This document shows positions 1-13,100 of a stretch of 64,000 nt of DNA, piece after piece. The first letter of the stretch is position 1; each line of letters begins with the position of its first letter. The stretch comes from Klebsormidium nitens (Eukaryota > Streptophyta > Klebsormidiophyceae > Klebsormidiales > Klebsormidiaceae): contig DF236970.1 in assembly GCA_000708835.1 (NCBI GenBank), positions 1 to 64,000 of the forward strand, in the 5' to 3' direction. The translations under genes were made by a program, and so were the position numbers. Under the pieces are notes generated by a model. It did no database searches and had not been told where the DNA came from. It worked only from the letters and a program-made list of their open reading frames with translations.

Positions 1-862
1 TAACAAGGCGTCCCGCCTTAAGCCCACACAGAATGTTCCTGTTGCTACGCAGCGCGCGAGCCCCTTGGGCTGTGCAGCTGCGGATCCCCTGTTCCTGCTA
101 TCCTTAGCGCCTTTGCGCCTACCCTGCAAAGCTAAGAATCTGGAAACACAAGGAATGAAGCGAAGTTCTGCAAATCTTCCAACTTCTATCAAACTTGGCC
201 GAAGTGTAGCGCGGCCTTCCCTAAGCCGACAGAGCCTCTATTTACAGTATGACTGGGTCGCTGGAACTCGTAGAAGCTTCCGGAAGGAGGCCCCGTGGAG
301 AAGTTGCACAATAGACCAAGCAGTCTTAGCGCAGGTTCTCAATGAGGTATTGAGTTCCTTTGCCTAGTCACGTAACTTAGTGCGGAGTACTAGAGTCTTC
401 TCCGCGAGGCCTTTTGTCTTCTAATTTCCAACGGTCGGTTAGACTCCGCCGATCTACGGTCTTGAGCTACTCTAAAATCATCGTGCGGCCTTCCGCAATA
501 AGCACGTGGTTCCGGAAGGTTCCACGCGCTAAACCCTGAACTGCGGAGCCTGCACAACTTATCGAACCAAATTTACTTCGCGCCGCGGCTTAGCGCGCAC
601 TCCTGTCCTGCAGCGGCAAATGTCTGCATGCCACGTGTCGCTATCTTATACGCGCGCAGACCTGGTGGGGCTCCTGCGCAAGGCGGGAGCATTCAGAGAG
701 CACAGCCAGCCTCCGAATGCATGAATGATGATGCACATTGCAGAGCTGCACATGCTGCAGAGCTGCACCTCCGTCATACATGATCATCTGGACTCTGCAC
801 TGCGTCGAGCTCGAAGCTCTAGCCTCTAGGCGCCTCTCACTCCTCAGCTCCACGCTGCCGTC
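1..862. other. Upstream region without a recognised gene
   Basis: I see no convincing exon here. The open frames are short, overlap on both strands and lack family motifs. Around 640-790 there is a CATGCATG/TGCAGAGCTGCA-rich stretch with small palindromic and repeated words. The part next to the start codon at 863 probably holds the 5' leader and promoter of the monooxygenase gene, but I found no clear TATA box to mark. Confidence 0.4.
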
Positions 863-3800
863 ATGGGGCCACCTTCTCAGCCCGGATCAGAAGCTCGCTC
901 TGTGAGCGATCCCGCTTTCATGAATGTGGATGTTGCGATTGCGGGCGCGGGCTTGGGAGGGCTGGCGCTTGCGCTGGGTCTGAAGGAACGTGGCATCACA
1001 GCGCATGTGTTTGAGGCGGCGCCGGCCCCGAGGACTGACGGGGGCACCGTGATTGGGTTTTTTCCAAATGGTGGGGGCTGGCATCCTTTTTCTTTGCATG
1101 AGCTTAAATACTCATTTTCAGCTGCATTCTAGTTCTCAATCCCAGTAAAAGTCTCTGAAGGAGGAGAAAGTAGTCATTGCCCTAATGCAGGTAGTCCGGG
1201 CTGATAACTGCTGCTTATTCTAAATGCATCGAAACCAAGAAAGTACTTCTAGTCGCTCTGAAAGTATGCTGATTGAGTTGGGAAAAGGTGTTGCATCATT
1301 CATAAGCTTTCCATCGAATGAAGAGGACCGAGACGCACCACAAAACAGTTTGTTGTGATGCTAAGTCGGCTGAGAGCTTCTCGCAGCACGTGATGAAAAT
1401 TGCTACCTCCTGTTTTTGGGACAGCAGCTCCCGAAGGGATCCCCCAACTGTGCCACCTTGAAGTTTGCTGGTTGGGTTTGTGCACAGCAGCCCCTTCAAC
1501 AGAAATGACAAGAGACCTGAGTGGTCACAGCCCAAGGGAACGAGAATGCCCTATCAACCACCGAATGGGCTTTTGGAGATTTGAGATCGATCTGCAAGGA
1601 CTTTGGAAGAAACTGACAACTCGGATCATGGAACCTCCTTCCGACCACTTTGACAGGGCCGCCCACTAAACGTTTTTCAAAATGCCCCTTCCCATTCCTC
1701 TTCACCTCTGGCTCCCTTTGTCCGATACAGGCCCTTTTCTATCAAGCAAATCCAGCTCATCTCCATAGTAGCGTCGACATTGCTGCTCCCAGTGTTTACA
1801 AGGGCAGCACATGCCCTTGATGGGGCCATAAGAGATTCCTCCTATTCAGAACATATGTCGAGCCAAAGAGCACTCCATGCTATCAGAATTTGCCGGCCCG
1901 GCTCATTTTCGCGCCCTGGAATGATCCCCTTGTGCATTCACAACCCGCATTCTCTGTGCTAAGAGCAATTGGAGTTCCTCGTTTCAGGCCAAACCGCGCT
2001 CAATGGCGTCAGTCCCGGGCTAACTGACCGCATCAAGGCGCGCGGCAACAGATGTCCGTCTTTGACGTCTATTCGGCTGTGCGACGGGGTCCTCGAAGAG
2101 GAGCTGAAGCGCGATAACCAAAGTGGGATAGCGATGGTTCCGTGGAAAGACTTCCAGGAGATTCTGGCGAGCAGCATACCGCCCGAGCAGATCCATTGCA
2201 ACCATCGGCTGCAGAAGTTCACGCCGGTTGAGGTGAGACTTGGATCTGGATCCATAAGTGAAACTGTTCTCAAGAGGTCAGGCCTCCAGACCGGGTACGT
2301 TAATTCATGGCTGCTTACGTGAATCCAGTGATTGTGAGGATGTTGGACTGACTCATTCTGGTTGACTCTAAGAATAGCTGGATGAAAAGTCTGGAGAGCC
2401 GAGCTAGACGCCTGCAACATGGTTCTTCTGTTCAAGTGAAAGGGTCAGCTGAGCAGATCGCTCCAGGGTGGGTCAGAAGTTTGATCTTAGCTTTTGCATT
2501 CTGGACCCGCACAAAGCATGGTTTCAGAGAATCGAGCAGAGGCTAAAGAGCAGAAGTTCAATCTCAATTTGACACTCACAGTAGTGGTGAAGTAACAAGA
2601 ATCAGTACCCTAAAGCGTCCTCCCTGCCAAATTTGCATTCTACAAGTCGGAGTCCTTCCAAAACTTCCTCTCCATCTGTCTGTTCGATCTTGGTCGACCA
2701 CTGGCAGCTGTGTCCCTCGATCGAAACAAACCGAGTACCCAAGACCTCATTTCAACACACAGTCTCTGTGACCTTGCAAACTCGTGAAAAGTTTGACAAC
2801 CCAGAGCGTAGGAACCATCCGATCACCGTGCCTAAACGGAAACTTGACTAGGGGCGGAAACTCAGCTGAAGGCTTCTCAACTCGTGTGCAGGGCGGAGTA
2901 GAAGCCGTCTTCGACATCATAGGCGATTCGGACGCCCGAGAAAACTACTCTGCGTCCAGCAACGCGTACGGTGGGGCTGCTATTGGGCAGCTCACAGTGC
3001 GGACGAAGCTGCTGGTTGGGGCGGACGGGATACGGTCCAACGTCCGGAAAGCCATGGGCGGTACGACAAACGGTCCCGAATAGTTCTTTGAACGTCACTC
3101 TTGGTCCGTCTTTTGTTTCGTCAGCTCGTTTTTTAGCCGCTTGTCAGACCAGGTCTGTGTTCGCTTTACCATCATCAACTTGTTCCTTTTGTCCACTTTA
3201 GATCTGCGCTCAGTTTTCTGGAATCTGCAAGGAGGCTCCGAATCCGCTGACAAACAGTCCACAGGGAATTGGCTATACTTCTGCGACTGGCTGGCGTTGG
3301 GTTGCTTAATCCTTATTTGCAACTTCCCTTTGAAAACATTCATTCTTGTCCAAAAGGCTTGAGTCGTGCTCGCTCTCATTGTCGCGAGCCTTCTGCTGAT
3401 CTGTCCTATGATTGTCTCAGCTCGATGATTTGCCCACTTCGTATTTCTCGCCAAATAATACCATTTCATGCAATCAGATTCTATCCAGCAACTCCGTCAG
3501 CCATCGACCGTTTGAAAGCTAACGCTCTCAGAGTTTCTTCAAGATCTTCTAACGACTTTACGGATTCACCTCTCCGAAGTCATCGCCTCAATCCAGCCCC
3601 TCCCATCTGACGTCATCTCTCGTCTCGTGACGTCATCAGGCAAGGCCCCCCCAGTATCTCGGCAACCTGCACTGGAACCTCTTGAAAGTATTGTCCTCAA
3701 CCAGCACGCTTCCATCTCACGTCATCTTTGTCACGTGACGTCATCAGGCAAGCCCCCCCAGTATCTCGGCGACCTGCACTGGAACCTGCTGGTGCACGAC

Positions 3801-6800
3801 CCCGACGAGACGATGGTGCCGATCAAGGACGAGTCGCACATGCGCTTCGCGGACGAGAAGGCGGGCATCGTAGGCTTCCTTTCAGATGCCGGTAAGACAC
3901 TCAGAATTCCCGGCGATTCAGGGTGTTCGAAATATTAGGGTAGAGGGTGGACCAGTCGCACATGCGCTTTGCGGACGAGGAGGCGGGCATCGTGGGCTTC
4001 CTTTCGGACGCAGGTAAGAGCTAATTTGAGGTTTCAAAGTCTCAGAATTCAGGGTCTGGAGATTTAATGCTCACCGATCTCCGGGTGTCAGAATTTGAGG
4101 ATTATCGAAACGCACTTCCGCTTTGCGGACGGCAAGGTGGGCATCGTGGGCTTCCTTTCGGATGCGAGTGAGGCTGTTGTAGATTATTAGAGGGTTACGG
4201 GTTACGGGTTTAGGTTAGAATTTCAGGTTGGACAATCGCACATGCGCTTTGTGGACGAGAAGGTGGGCATTGTGGGCTTCCTTTCGGACGCAGGTAAGGC
4301 TGTGTAGGGTTTACAGGGTTACGGGTTTTGGATTCAGATTAGGATTCCAAGGTGGACGAATCGCACATGCGCTTTGCGGACGACAAGGCGGGCATCGTGG
4401 GTTTCCTGTCGGATGCGGGTAAGAGCTGTTTTCAGGGTTCAGAATCTCAGGAATCAGGATCAAGAGAATTTCAATCCCAGTTTTAGTGTTTGAGGATGGA
4501 CGAGTCACACCTCCGCTTCGTTGACGACCAGGCGGGCATCTTCTTCTGGACGCGGGTAAGAGGGTTTGGGTTAATGGATGTCAAGACTTTAGGGTTTAGG
4601 TCTCGAGGATGTGGGTTTGACAGTGGACGAGACGCTCATTTGCTGTGCAGACGACAAGGCGGGTAAGCTAAGCTTGTTTTTGGGATGCGGGTGAGAGCTC
4701 TTTCTTTGCCTCCTTCTCGGCGTTACATGTGATCGTTTCGGCCGAAACCCTTACCAGTTTGACCCCATTAACCGTACCAAGCGCGACTAACCCACTGCCA
4801 TCGACTCGCCACTCAGATACAGAGCTGATATCAATTCCCTACCTATTCTGACCATTGACACTACCAGACGGCAAGATATCTTGATTCTTCCCTGCAAGGT
4901 GCTTGAGTCGATCAGACTCTCGATGATTAGAGTGACGTGCTCGCAAGCCGTTGTCTTTCATTGGTTGTTTGTGATTATACTTTTCGTCCGTCCTGCCCGG
5001 TCCCTTGTTTCGAACCTTCCAGGGACTGCTCTGCTTCGCAACGTTGTCTCACAAGACTGGTGTGCCCTATTTTGGAAGATTTAAATTCATACAAGCAAAG
5101 CCGAGAAAATAATCTTGACTATGTCATTCAGTCTGCGGCCACACGCGCGTGGGTAACATGTATTGCGCGCGGCTCGTCTCTGGATAGTACTTATACCGCG
5201 ACATCGAAAAAATGTCAACGCGCTCGAGCAGCCGCTGGGTTAACGGAGTCCGATGTCCGATATTGGGTTTGCCCGGCCGATATAAAAAACGTCCCTTATA
5301 GGGCGCACCGTCTTACTTTCTTAGACACGTGGATACATCAATTACTTGGGGATTAAACACGCCTGTTCCAAGGGCTTGTCAGTTTCCAGTTTCAGCCACA
5401 AGTGCCCAATGCAAAGTGCAAGCCGACCTGATCGAACAGTTTCCAGCTCCGTGAGTGCTGCTTTCCTTGCGAGAGGCAGAGGTTTGGCCAGACTCGAAAA
5501 CTCATTGCCAGAATCCAATCCTTGAAAGAGTACAGTGTTCAATCTCACACGAAACCGTGGTGGAGTGTGACCGCAATCAGATGGACACCTTTCTGTTTCC
5601 GTTCCCCCAGGTCACAAATGGCGATTCTTGAGCGTCAGGAAAGCAGACCCCGACGGGAAGATCGTCGCGGGCTACGGGCCGGAGTTTGGGGGCTTGGGCA
5701 AGCCGGGTGTGAAGGAGAGAGCGATTGGAGCGCTGCCTGGCAGTGACAACTGGTGAGGAGAAGTCCGAGACCCTTCTCTAACATGAGCACCTAGCTATAT
5801 TCTGAGAGCTTCTTGGAAGGCGAGGGAGCTCACTTGTTTGTGATTATCTCGTTTTTGAGAGACGCTGCGCTTGAAGCTTTTGAGGTCCGGAATTGCGAAG
5901 CTTGACAAGCGAGCGGCAAGCTGCGGGCCGGAATCGGAGCGCCTTCTAGGTGCAGAACTGCCGATGGCATTTCTGAGACGGCGATAAACTCGTAAGAATC
6001 TGTGCGGAATCAAAGCGACCTCAGAATTTCGCGGATCGTAGACCTCAAAAGAAGCTTGGATCTTCGAACATGGCATCCATCAGAATACACAATCAATTAA
6101 ACCCGGTCCCAATCGCGGACCCAGGTCGCTGAGCACATTGGAGCTTTGTGACTACACTCCCACTTTGGAGGCACCCTTCCTGTCTGCACTCCACGCATAG
6201 GTCGGTTTGGCCGCAACGGGCAAGTTAACGCCCAAACAATGGGCAGGGAAAATAGATCTGAAAATGGATTACTTGCAGGTATGATGTTGTGCGGGAGACG
6301 CTGCGAAACGTGGCTGAGAGCGACATCTTCGAGCGGAGAATAATGGACAACGTGGCGCTGGACACGTGGGTCGCTGCGGATGGGCACGTGGTCCTCATAG
6401 GCGATGGTCAGTCTCCTGGTTTTCTCCATAAGCGACCCTCCTTCTGGAAGCAATCACATTTGGTTGCTTAGCGGCTCTCTTGAGTGCGCACCTTGCGCTC
6501 TCGCTTATGTCTAACTTTTCTCCGTGCCTCCCTTGCTCCGGCTGTTCACCACGCTAGAAGGTTGTTGTCTCATCCCTCCGTTCTCGTCGTCAAGTGTTCC
6601 TTTAATATATGTAACTTTGCTTCCTCTCAGCCTTGCTTCTTTTGGGCTCGAGGGCCAGACCAGAATATTCACCTACTCGTGATTCCCGCTTTTGCGTTTG
6701 CTCTGATTTCGTTTCTTTCTGAATGGCTCTCCCCTTTCTGAATAGCTCTCCCTTCTGGATTGAGTTACTAGAATCAGTGTTTGTCTTGTACGGCTTTGCG

Positions 6801-8287
6801 AACCCAGTTCCGGAATCTCGGCCATGAATGAGTCCAATCAGATGTGGTGCTTGTCCAGCTTCTGATCCCCCTTCTCAAAGGTTTTTCCCGCTCACCAAAA
6901 TTGTGCCCTCGTCTCTTTCCATTGCGTCCGCTCCTTCCCGTCTCTTGTCCACCTTCCAATGCCAATGTCGGACGTACGAAGAACGATGTCTGGCGATGAT
7001 TCTTGCAGCTGCCCTGCTATGCACGTAGTCCGCTCTCTACTGTCGTTTTCTCTTCCTCCAATGCCAATATCGGACGCACGAAAGGCAAAACTCGACCAGA
7101 TTCGACTAGATTCTTTGCAGATGCCTATTCTATGCACCCAATCGGCCCTCTACCGTTCTTTTTCCTCTTCCTCCGATGCCAACCCGGACGCACGAAGAGC
7201 CTAATCCGACCAAATCTGGCTAACGTTTTGGCAGCTGCCCATTCTATGCATCCAATCCGTCTCTGTCGCCAGTTTTTTTTGGTCTGTAACCAAACCCGCC
7301 AATCATTGCTGGCATCACCATAGTAATATCACCAAAAATCATATGCTCCCTTCGAGGCCTCCAATGCCAAGATCGGACGCACGAAGAGCAGAATCCGACC
7401 AGATCCGATCACGTCTTTGCAGCTGCCCATGCTATGCACCCAATCGTCGGCCAGGGCGCCATGCAGACCTTTGAAGACGCGCATCAGTTGGCAGAGCTGC
7501 TGAAAAAGGAGGCGGGGCCCGACTTTTCGACAGACGGCGTTGCCACGGCGGTGCACAGGTAAGCTCCGCAGCAGGCTACTTTGATTTTTCCGCGTCCTTT
7601 TCACACTGAGAAGAGCGTCATATGACGCGCTTGCATATGCTGGCAGAGCGATCAGTTGAGTGTGTCATTCATAAGTGGTCAAATGAGAAGTTCCTTGTAA
7701 GTTTGACGACGCGATTCTTATTTTAAGCCGCTCGTAGGAGGCTTCCACGTTGCATGCCTCCAACGCAGACAGCCCTGGAGGCATGCAGCTTTTCTGATGC
7801 TTGCCAGGGTACTTGTCGGCCTTTTCGCATGACAAACGCCGTTCCGCTGCATGATTCCGCTCCCCTAGAGAGCTCCGCTGCGATCTCAGTTCCCCTCTTA
7901 TAATACGCTCCGTGCTTTTGGATATATTCCGTTCCGCTGATGGGCTCCGTTCCGCTAAGCGGAGTCCGCGTCACTGACTCGTTTGTTCTGCTCCCAGGTT
8001 CCATTCCGTTGACGGTACAACCTGGTCGTTGCTGTTCCGCTGACGGGCCTTATATTCCGTCTTGCAGGTTCGAGAAGGTGAAGAAGCGACGGGCGGAGCT
8101 GGTCCAGGCGTTCTCCCGCGAGGCCTCGAGCCTTCCGAAGGAGGTGACGGTTCCGGCGGAATACCAGGACCTGAGCGGACCGGAAAAGCTGCAGCGGTTC
8201 TCGCAGCTCAACACATGGATGCAACGATACCCGGATGTTTTGGGAGGGGATCCGGACTCCGTCTACTGGAAACCACTAGAAAGTTGA
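863..8287 (+). CDS. FAD-dependent monooxygenase (aromatic hydroxylase / zeaxanthin epoxidase-like fold), 8 exons
   Basis: Exons: 863-1070, 1988-2232, 2892-3060, 3748-3891, 5611-5752, 6279-6406, 7423-7558 and 8068-8287. All phases agree and give 463 residues. The N-terminal dinucleotide-binding loop is GAGLGG (residues 28-33), followed by an acidic strand end (HVFEA). The DG motif LLVGADGIRS lies near residue 190. The second FAD motif GDAAHAMHP lies near 345 and is completed across the junction of exons 6 and 7. These three motifs define the class A flavoprotein hydroxylase family, which uses FAD and NAD(P)H to insert oxygen into small aromatic or isoprenoid substrates. The substrate cannot be told from the sequence. 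There is no obvious transit peptide, so a cytosolic or peripheral location is an inference. The donor of exon 1 (G|GTGGGG) is weak. Introns 3, 4 and 6 carry multiple copies of exon edges, listed separately. Confidence 0.85.
3603..3690 (+). repeat. Upstream copy of the exon 4 acceptor edge (monooxygenase gene)
   Basis: The intron 3 end plus exon 4 start (about 3716-3800) has a close copy here. Both contain CGTGACGTCATCAGGCAAG, a run of C, then CAGTATCTCGGC and ACCTGCACTGGAACCT. The copy retains the AG acceptor. An extra C in the C run shifts the frame within it, so the downstream copy is taken as the true exon. The unit is about 110 bp. Confidence 0.85.
3945..4690 (+). repeat. Tandem array of six donor-edge copies of exon 4 (monooxygenase gene)
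   Basis: The last roughly 65 nt of exon 4, encoding DESHMRFADEKAGIVGFLSD plus its GT donor, recur at about 3950-4020, 4108-4170, 4229-4297, 4353-4422, 4497-4560 and 4623-4667. The spacing is roughly 115-160 bp. Most copies still end in GTAAG at the same place, while copy 2 has lost it (GAGTGAG). Copies 3 and 4 keep an open frame. Copies 5 and 6 are internally deleted. No copy has its own acceptor next to it, so these are exon 3' edges and not whole exons. The spacers share GGGTTACGGG-type words but look less alike than the exon-derived parts. Confidence 0.92.
6955..7440 (+). repeat. Tandem array of acceptor-edge copies of exon 7 (monooxygenase gene)
   Basis: Units of about 105 bp begin with CCAATGCCAAnnTCGGACG, continue through TTGCAG, and run into the exon 7 start GCTGCCCATGCTATGCACCC. 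They lie at about 6956, 7059 and 7164, followed by the functional one at about 7360 that joins in frame at 7423. Each decoy retains a TTGCAG- or GGCAG-type acceptor and the codons for AMHP or a variant. The last interval is longer (about 195 bp), so material was inserted or a unit decayed there. Confidence 0.9.
7845..8062 (+). repeat. TTCCGCT/CTCCGTTCCGCT low-complexity tract in last intron
   Basis: Just before the acceptor of exon 8 the intron contains many degenerate copies of TTCCGCTGA, CTCCGTTCCGCT and similar words on a period near 20 bp. It is pyrimidine-rich on the coding strand and could serve as an extended polypyrimidine tract. I see no exon copy in it. Confidence 0.6.
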
Positions 8288-10189
8288 CCACCTTGTTTCA
8301 TAGACCTGGATTTACGGCTTTGCGCGATCCGAGTTGGATGTGCGACTTCAAACTGGTGGATGTAAAGAGACTCTCTTGCTACGTGGCGGCTCATTCATCT
8401 GCCTTTTAGATATGGCAGACTGTATTAAACTAGAGCGATGTCTGCCGTTGATACGACAAACGATACAGGGAACAGCTAAAGGCCGCCTTCTTGCGGTGCG
8501 TTGATAGGAAGGGAATGGGACCGGCTTTCACAACGAGCAGATATGACGGCTAGCCTTAGAGTGCAGTTGTTGAATCGTACTTTCAGTGTTAAGCCTGTAA
8601 CGAATTGTTCGTAAAAGCTTTTGATTTAGGTCCTTATCTGGGACACTGTATCATAGCACGACGATAACGATAGCTCGAGAGCGGAGAGAACGTGCAGTAT
8701 TGGACTTGAGCTAGTTGTACCGGAGTCCCGCTTTTTTGCAATTAGGGCCTTTCGGCCTTGTCCAACGGAGGACGACTAGCTACAGCTGCCCCTTCCAAAG
8801 CTTCGTTTGAAAGTCTGCAGCAAAATGCAATGACTGTCGAAGTCCGGAAGTAACTGAACAAGCGCAGCTAGATCATGGCGGCTTTCACGTAAATGCATTC
8901 CATTGCCATGCCGCTGCATCAAGCGTTCAGAAATTGCATGTATGCAAACGTTAATTGTGTAGTACGTCCGTCGATAATATGCGTCATGCAGCTGTAATAT
9001 TGTGGTCATACGCTATCGACATAGCTAGAGTAGCCTGGATCGAGAGGGTTTTCCTTCAACGTCGCGTGCTGCATGTGGTACTACCCGATTGCTGCTCTTA
9101 CGATTAAGTCAAATTTTGCCGAGCACAGTAGTCCGACCCATGCATGAACTGAACATGAAACACTCTCACTCAAGGACTCGATCCGACGTATACGCCGTAC
9201 GTATAGCCACCTTCAGGCCATCCGACGGCTTCTCATCATGGCATGTGGCACAAACGTCTTGGATCGTTGTTCTAGTAAAAGACTTAATAGTTAGTGCATG
9301 TTGTTATCACTTCAGAGTATTTCAATGTCCGACACGTACATCGAGCGCGGCGCGGGTGCTCAGGCTTTCTAAATAAGTTCGGGCCTGAAGATTCCTATGG
9401 GGTGTTTCTAGAAATCATGTCGATCTGTTCTTTGTCAGCCTCACAGGTCGCATTCGGAGATCCCATGCAATTGCTACCTCAAGCATAAACCACAGGGAGA
9501 CCGTGCAGAATTTGCATGATCGGTGATCACGGAAAATGCATCATAATCAGTCCACTACAGCTCTATACACAGCAACCGTCATATTTATACTCCGTGCAGA
9601 GTGCACCGGGGTGGCTTGCACGACCACCAGACGACCCGGTGGAAAAGCGTCTAAAGTAAGACAGTAGAAGCTTCCCTATACCTAGGTGTGACCTTATCAG
9701 TTCAGTTGCTGACAGACGACTTTAGCTATGTATTAAACTGAGATCTGACCCCACAGAGTCCAAACAAACAGAGACCCACAATTTCAATGAGAATGTCTAC
9801 CAGTACTAGTAACTAACAGTGCGTGCCTCAACTATACGGTGTATGGAGCCGCGAAGAGATGTCTATGTGATTTGAGACATGGCTGCGTGAAGTTACAATC
9901 TCGTGGGCCTTGCATTGTCTTAGGCGCCGCTACTTAAGGCCTACTCTGCGCAAACATTCTGAACCGGAACGATGGTTCCAGTAAGCACGCCCAGTCTCTG
10001 GAAGCCAACGGGATCTCTGTACAGTACTCAGAAGTTATGTTCCAGCCTATCAAGTGCAGCTCGCACGAATAACTGGTTCCACTGTTTGACAACGCAGCTA
10101 GAGCGGTAGCTCGTGACGCATGATATGCGCAGCGCTCGTCAATACAAGTGGCTCTTGTAGTTGCCACGTGGCACGCCGCTCGATGGGTC
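8288..10189. other. Intergenic region between convergent genes
   Basis: This region holds the 3' ends of the monooxygenase gene (+) and the fucosyltransferase-like gene (-). Open frames are short and mutually overlapping with no recognised motif. I see no RNA gene or transposon end. Confidence 0.45.
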
Positions 10190-13100
10190 TCACGTCAGGA
10201 AGTGCGACGTGTTGTGGCCTAGCATGTCCTCCTCTCTGAATGTAGCGACGAATGTGGTGGCGCCACGTAGCACCAGGTTCTCAACGATGTAAAGCTGGTA
10301 CTCGTTGCGGATTACTGGTCGGAGAATGGCGCTGAAATTGAACGGCTGGAACACCTGGCGGTGGTTATTGTGAACGATTAGCGAAGCGTGACCAGAGAGA
10401 GCGAGGACTTTGACGATGGCGCGACGACTGCCGTGATGATGCTGGAACGCTGCCCTCTTCTAAAGGGTTCAAATTCTGTAAGAAAGGCTATTTCAAATAC
10501 CGTGAGATGCAAACATGACGCGTGGTGCGGAAAGGGAAGAGCAGAGTGTACTCGGTTAAAGAAAAACAAATCAGGCAGTACGTGCCGCACCCGATCGAGA
10601 AACCAGGCGCCGCCACGCCTTAGCTAGAAGGGGTTTACTTTCGGTCTTTGTAGGAGTTAATAGGGCCGCTCATAACGCCAGAAAGTTAAAAACTTTCAGG
10701 GCAGTCTCCGTTGCTTTGGCACGATACTAATTGCGATTGAAGCGCTCGTTAAAAAAGCTCATACGCAGCGTGCACAGTTGCGCGGAGACAAGCGGATCCT
10801 GGTGCGTGGTAAGATATTCGACTAAAAGGCTCGCAGTCGACCCTTCAGTACAATTACCCCTGAAGAAAGCATCGAAAACGCGGAAACCTACTCTCTGGTA
10901 TGCCGAAGCTTTCGGCTGATGCGGATAAGCATCTTTGCTCTTCTGGTGTCTTTCATCGAAATCAGTTGACAAACCACCACGAAACACGAATTCAAATCTC
11001 GTCACATACAGCAGCTGCAGGCTTGATAATTTCTTATTGGGAAGACGAGATTGATGGTTTGACAAAAGCCCGCAGATGGAGATTTTTAGGCGGCTGAGCC
11101 GACCAGGTGTGATGAGAAGGGCGCTTTGTCGATTTGGCACTAAAACTTCGATCGTGGAGAACGGATCCGCGGAACCGGAAGCCTCCCCCGATGAGCAGCC
11201 CCGACTTGCGCAGACATGATCCGTCTGGTGATGTAAGCACGTCGTCAGCACACATCTGCCGCACATGCTTGTCGGAGGTTACAAGCCGACGGGAGCCGTG
11301 ACATCAGCGCTGACGTCACCTCACCTTGAAGTCCCGCCGCAGCTCCTCGAAAAAGCTCTGGTTCGCCTCGTTGCTCGCCACGTAGACGCTCCTGCCGGCC
11401 GGGATCCATTTGGACAGCCGGGCCCGGATTGCGGACGGTGACGTGTCACGCGCCAAGTGCGGCCAATGCCTGGAGAAAAGGGCCGACCAGATTGACTTGA
11501 AGTAGAGGATGTCAATACCATTCACGCTTGGTTCAAAGCGGGTGCCTGGCGGAACTTTGGCAGGTATCCTTTGGCTATGTTTATTCCCATTATATCTAGT
11601 CATCATGTCAGCGACTCGCCTCGCGCTGGCCCCCCGATGCTCAAGCGGCTTCGGCTCATCTGACAGAACCCCTCCAGGACTTCTCATCTAATAGATCCAT
11701 TCGTCGACCGAAGTACCAAGGGAACGTCAAAGAAATTGAAGTGATCTCCTCCGCTTCAATCAAGCATGAAACAAAAACACCGGCCTTCGTCCTGAAACGT
11801 ACTGTACCTCTTGCCATCAAGCAGACTGGCTACTTCACTCTCAACACTCTCGCCCACAAACTTAGAGGTCCACTGATATTTTGGCAAACCTTGCAATCAG
11901 CGTCGCAGGATGACATTTCCGTTCCCTTCCGTTCGATACGGGAAGCTCCAGACTCTGTGGGCTTCTCAGGCAGGAGCGATTTAAAACATCCGGAGGCTCT
12001 TTCCGTTTATCCTTGTGATGCATTTTATGGGGGGTCACCTTACCGACTCGGATACCCAGTCAGCTTGTCCCCCCTTCGTACGTGCACCGCATCATAGTCC
12101 CCCATCGCAGCTTGCATTTCCCGCGCCGCTTTGCGCAACGGCTCCGCAAAGCATACCGGAAACAATTGTGAGTGCCTGCGAAGGCAAAGGGGCGGTCGTT
12201 TTAGGAGAGCGCCAAGATTGTTTGACTTATCCGGCTGGATGCAGATCGTCCCAGTCCGCAATGTATTAATTTTGTGACCTGATGTGTATGGAGCCACTCT
12301 GAGCCTGATGGACTCTGAGCCACATCCTCAAAAAAGACTCTTATCTATGCATCCAATTGCTTTCGTGGAGAAGCTCGCGATGAAACAGCAACAGCGGAAA
12401 GAAAGGGAGTCACGACTGTCTTGTTATCAGCTCTATGTTGATGGAAACATCATGCAAAACTGCAGGTGCCGTAGTAAGACCCATTATAATGACTTTCTTA
12501 TCAGGCGTATTACATTTGCGCCTGGCAACAGATCCTTTCAATGCTGGCAAGTCCAATGCAAGGTCACCAGATGGACTATTCAGATGTCCCCAAATAGGCG
12601 ATGGTTGATTCATCCAACTCACGAGACTCTCCCTGTATTTCCACCACAAGGAGAGGACGCTTCTTCACAGATCGTCACAAATAAACTTCTCGCAAGGACT
12701 GCTGTTGCACTCACCAGATGCGCTTTTCGTAGCTCCCCTGTTTGCACACCTTGAACCAGGGAAAGTGGACGCCACTTGGACGTGTCCGCACCAGCAGCTC
12801 GGACACATTCCATGGCGCCACGTCCGCAAAACTCACTCCACCGTCAATAACGCAAACAGAACCGGAGGAGTGTCTCTTCTTATCTGAAATTTTAGATCCC
12901 CCGCCTTTGTTTTCGTCTGGAAACACGATCTTATTAGGAGCCTCGGACTCGCTTGGTACTTGAAGTTCTTGAAGAACCCCTTCGATTGGACTCACCTTTT
13001 CCTTGTTTCTTGTTGGTCTCAACTCGCTGCCAGATAAGTTGAAGCATCTTCCTACATCGGTCGCACTCTGAGCTTCCCATCGATGTAAGAAGCCACGAAC

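Noticed and set aside
4190-4610. TTTAGGG-like words (GGGTTACGGGTTTAGG, TTTAGGGTTTAGG) resembling plant telomere repeats
   Set aside because: At most two adjacent units, and they sit inside spacers of the donor-edge array. Not a telomere or a meaningful interstitial array.
3950-4670. Reading the six exon 4 copies as true tandem exons encoding a repeat domain
   Set aside because: No acceptor precedes any copy, several have indels, and the frame joins exon 4 directly to exon 5 at 5611.
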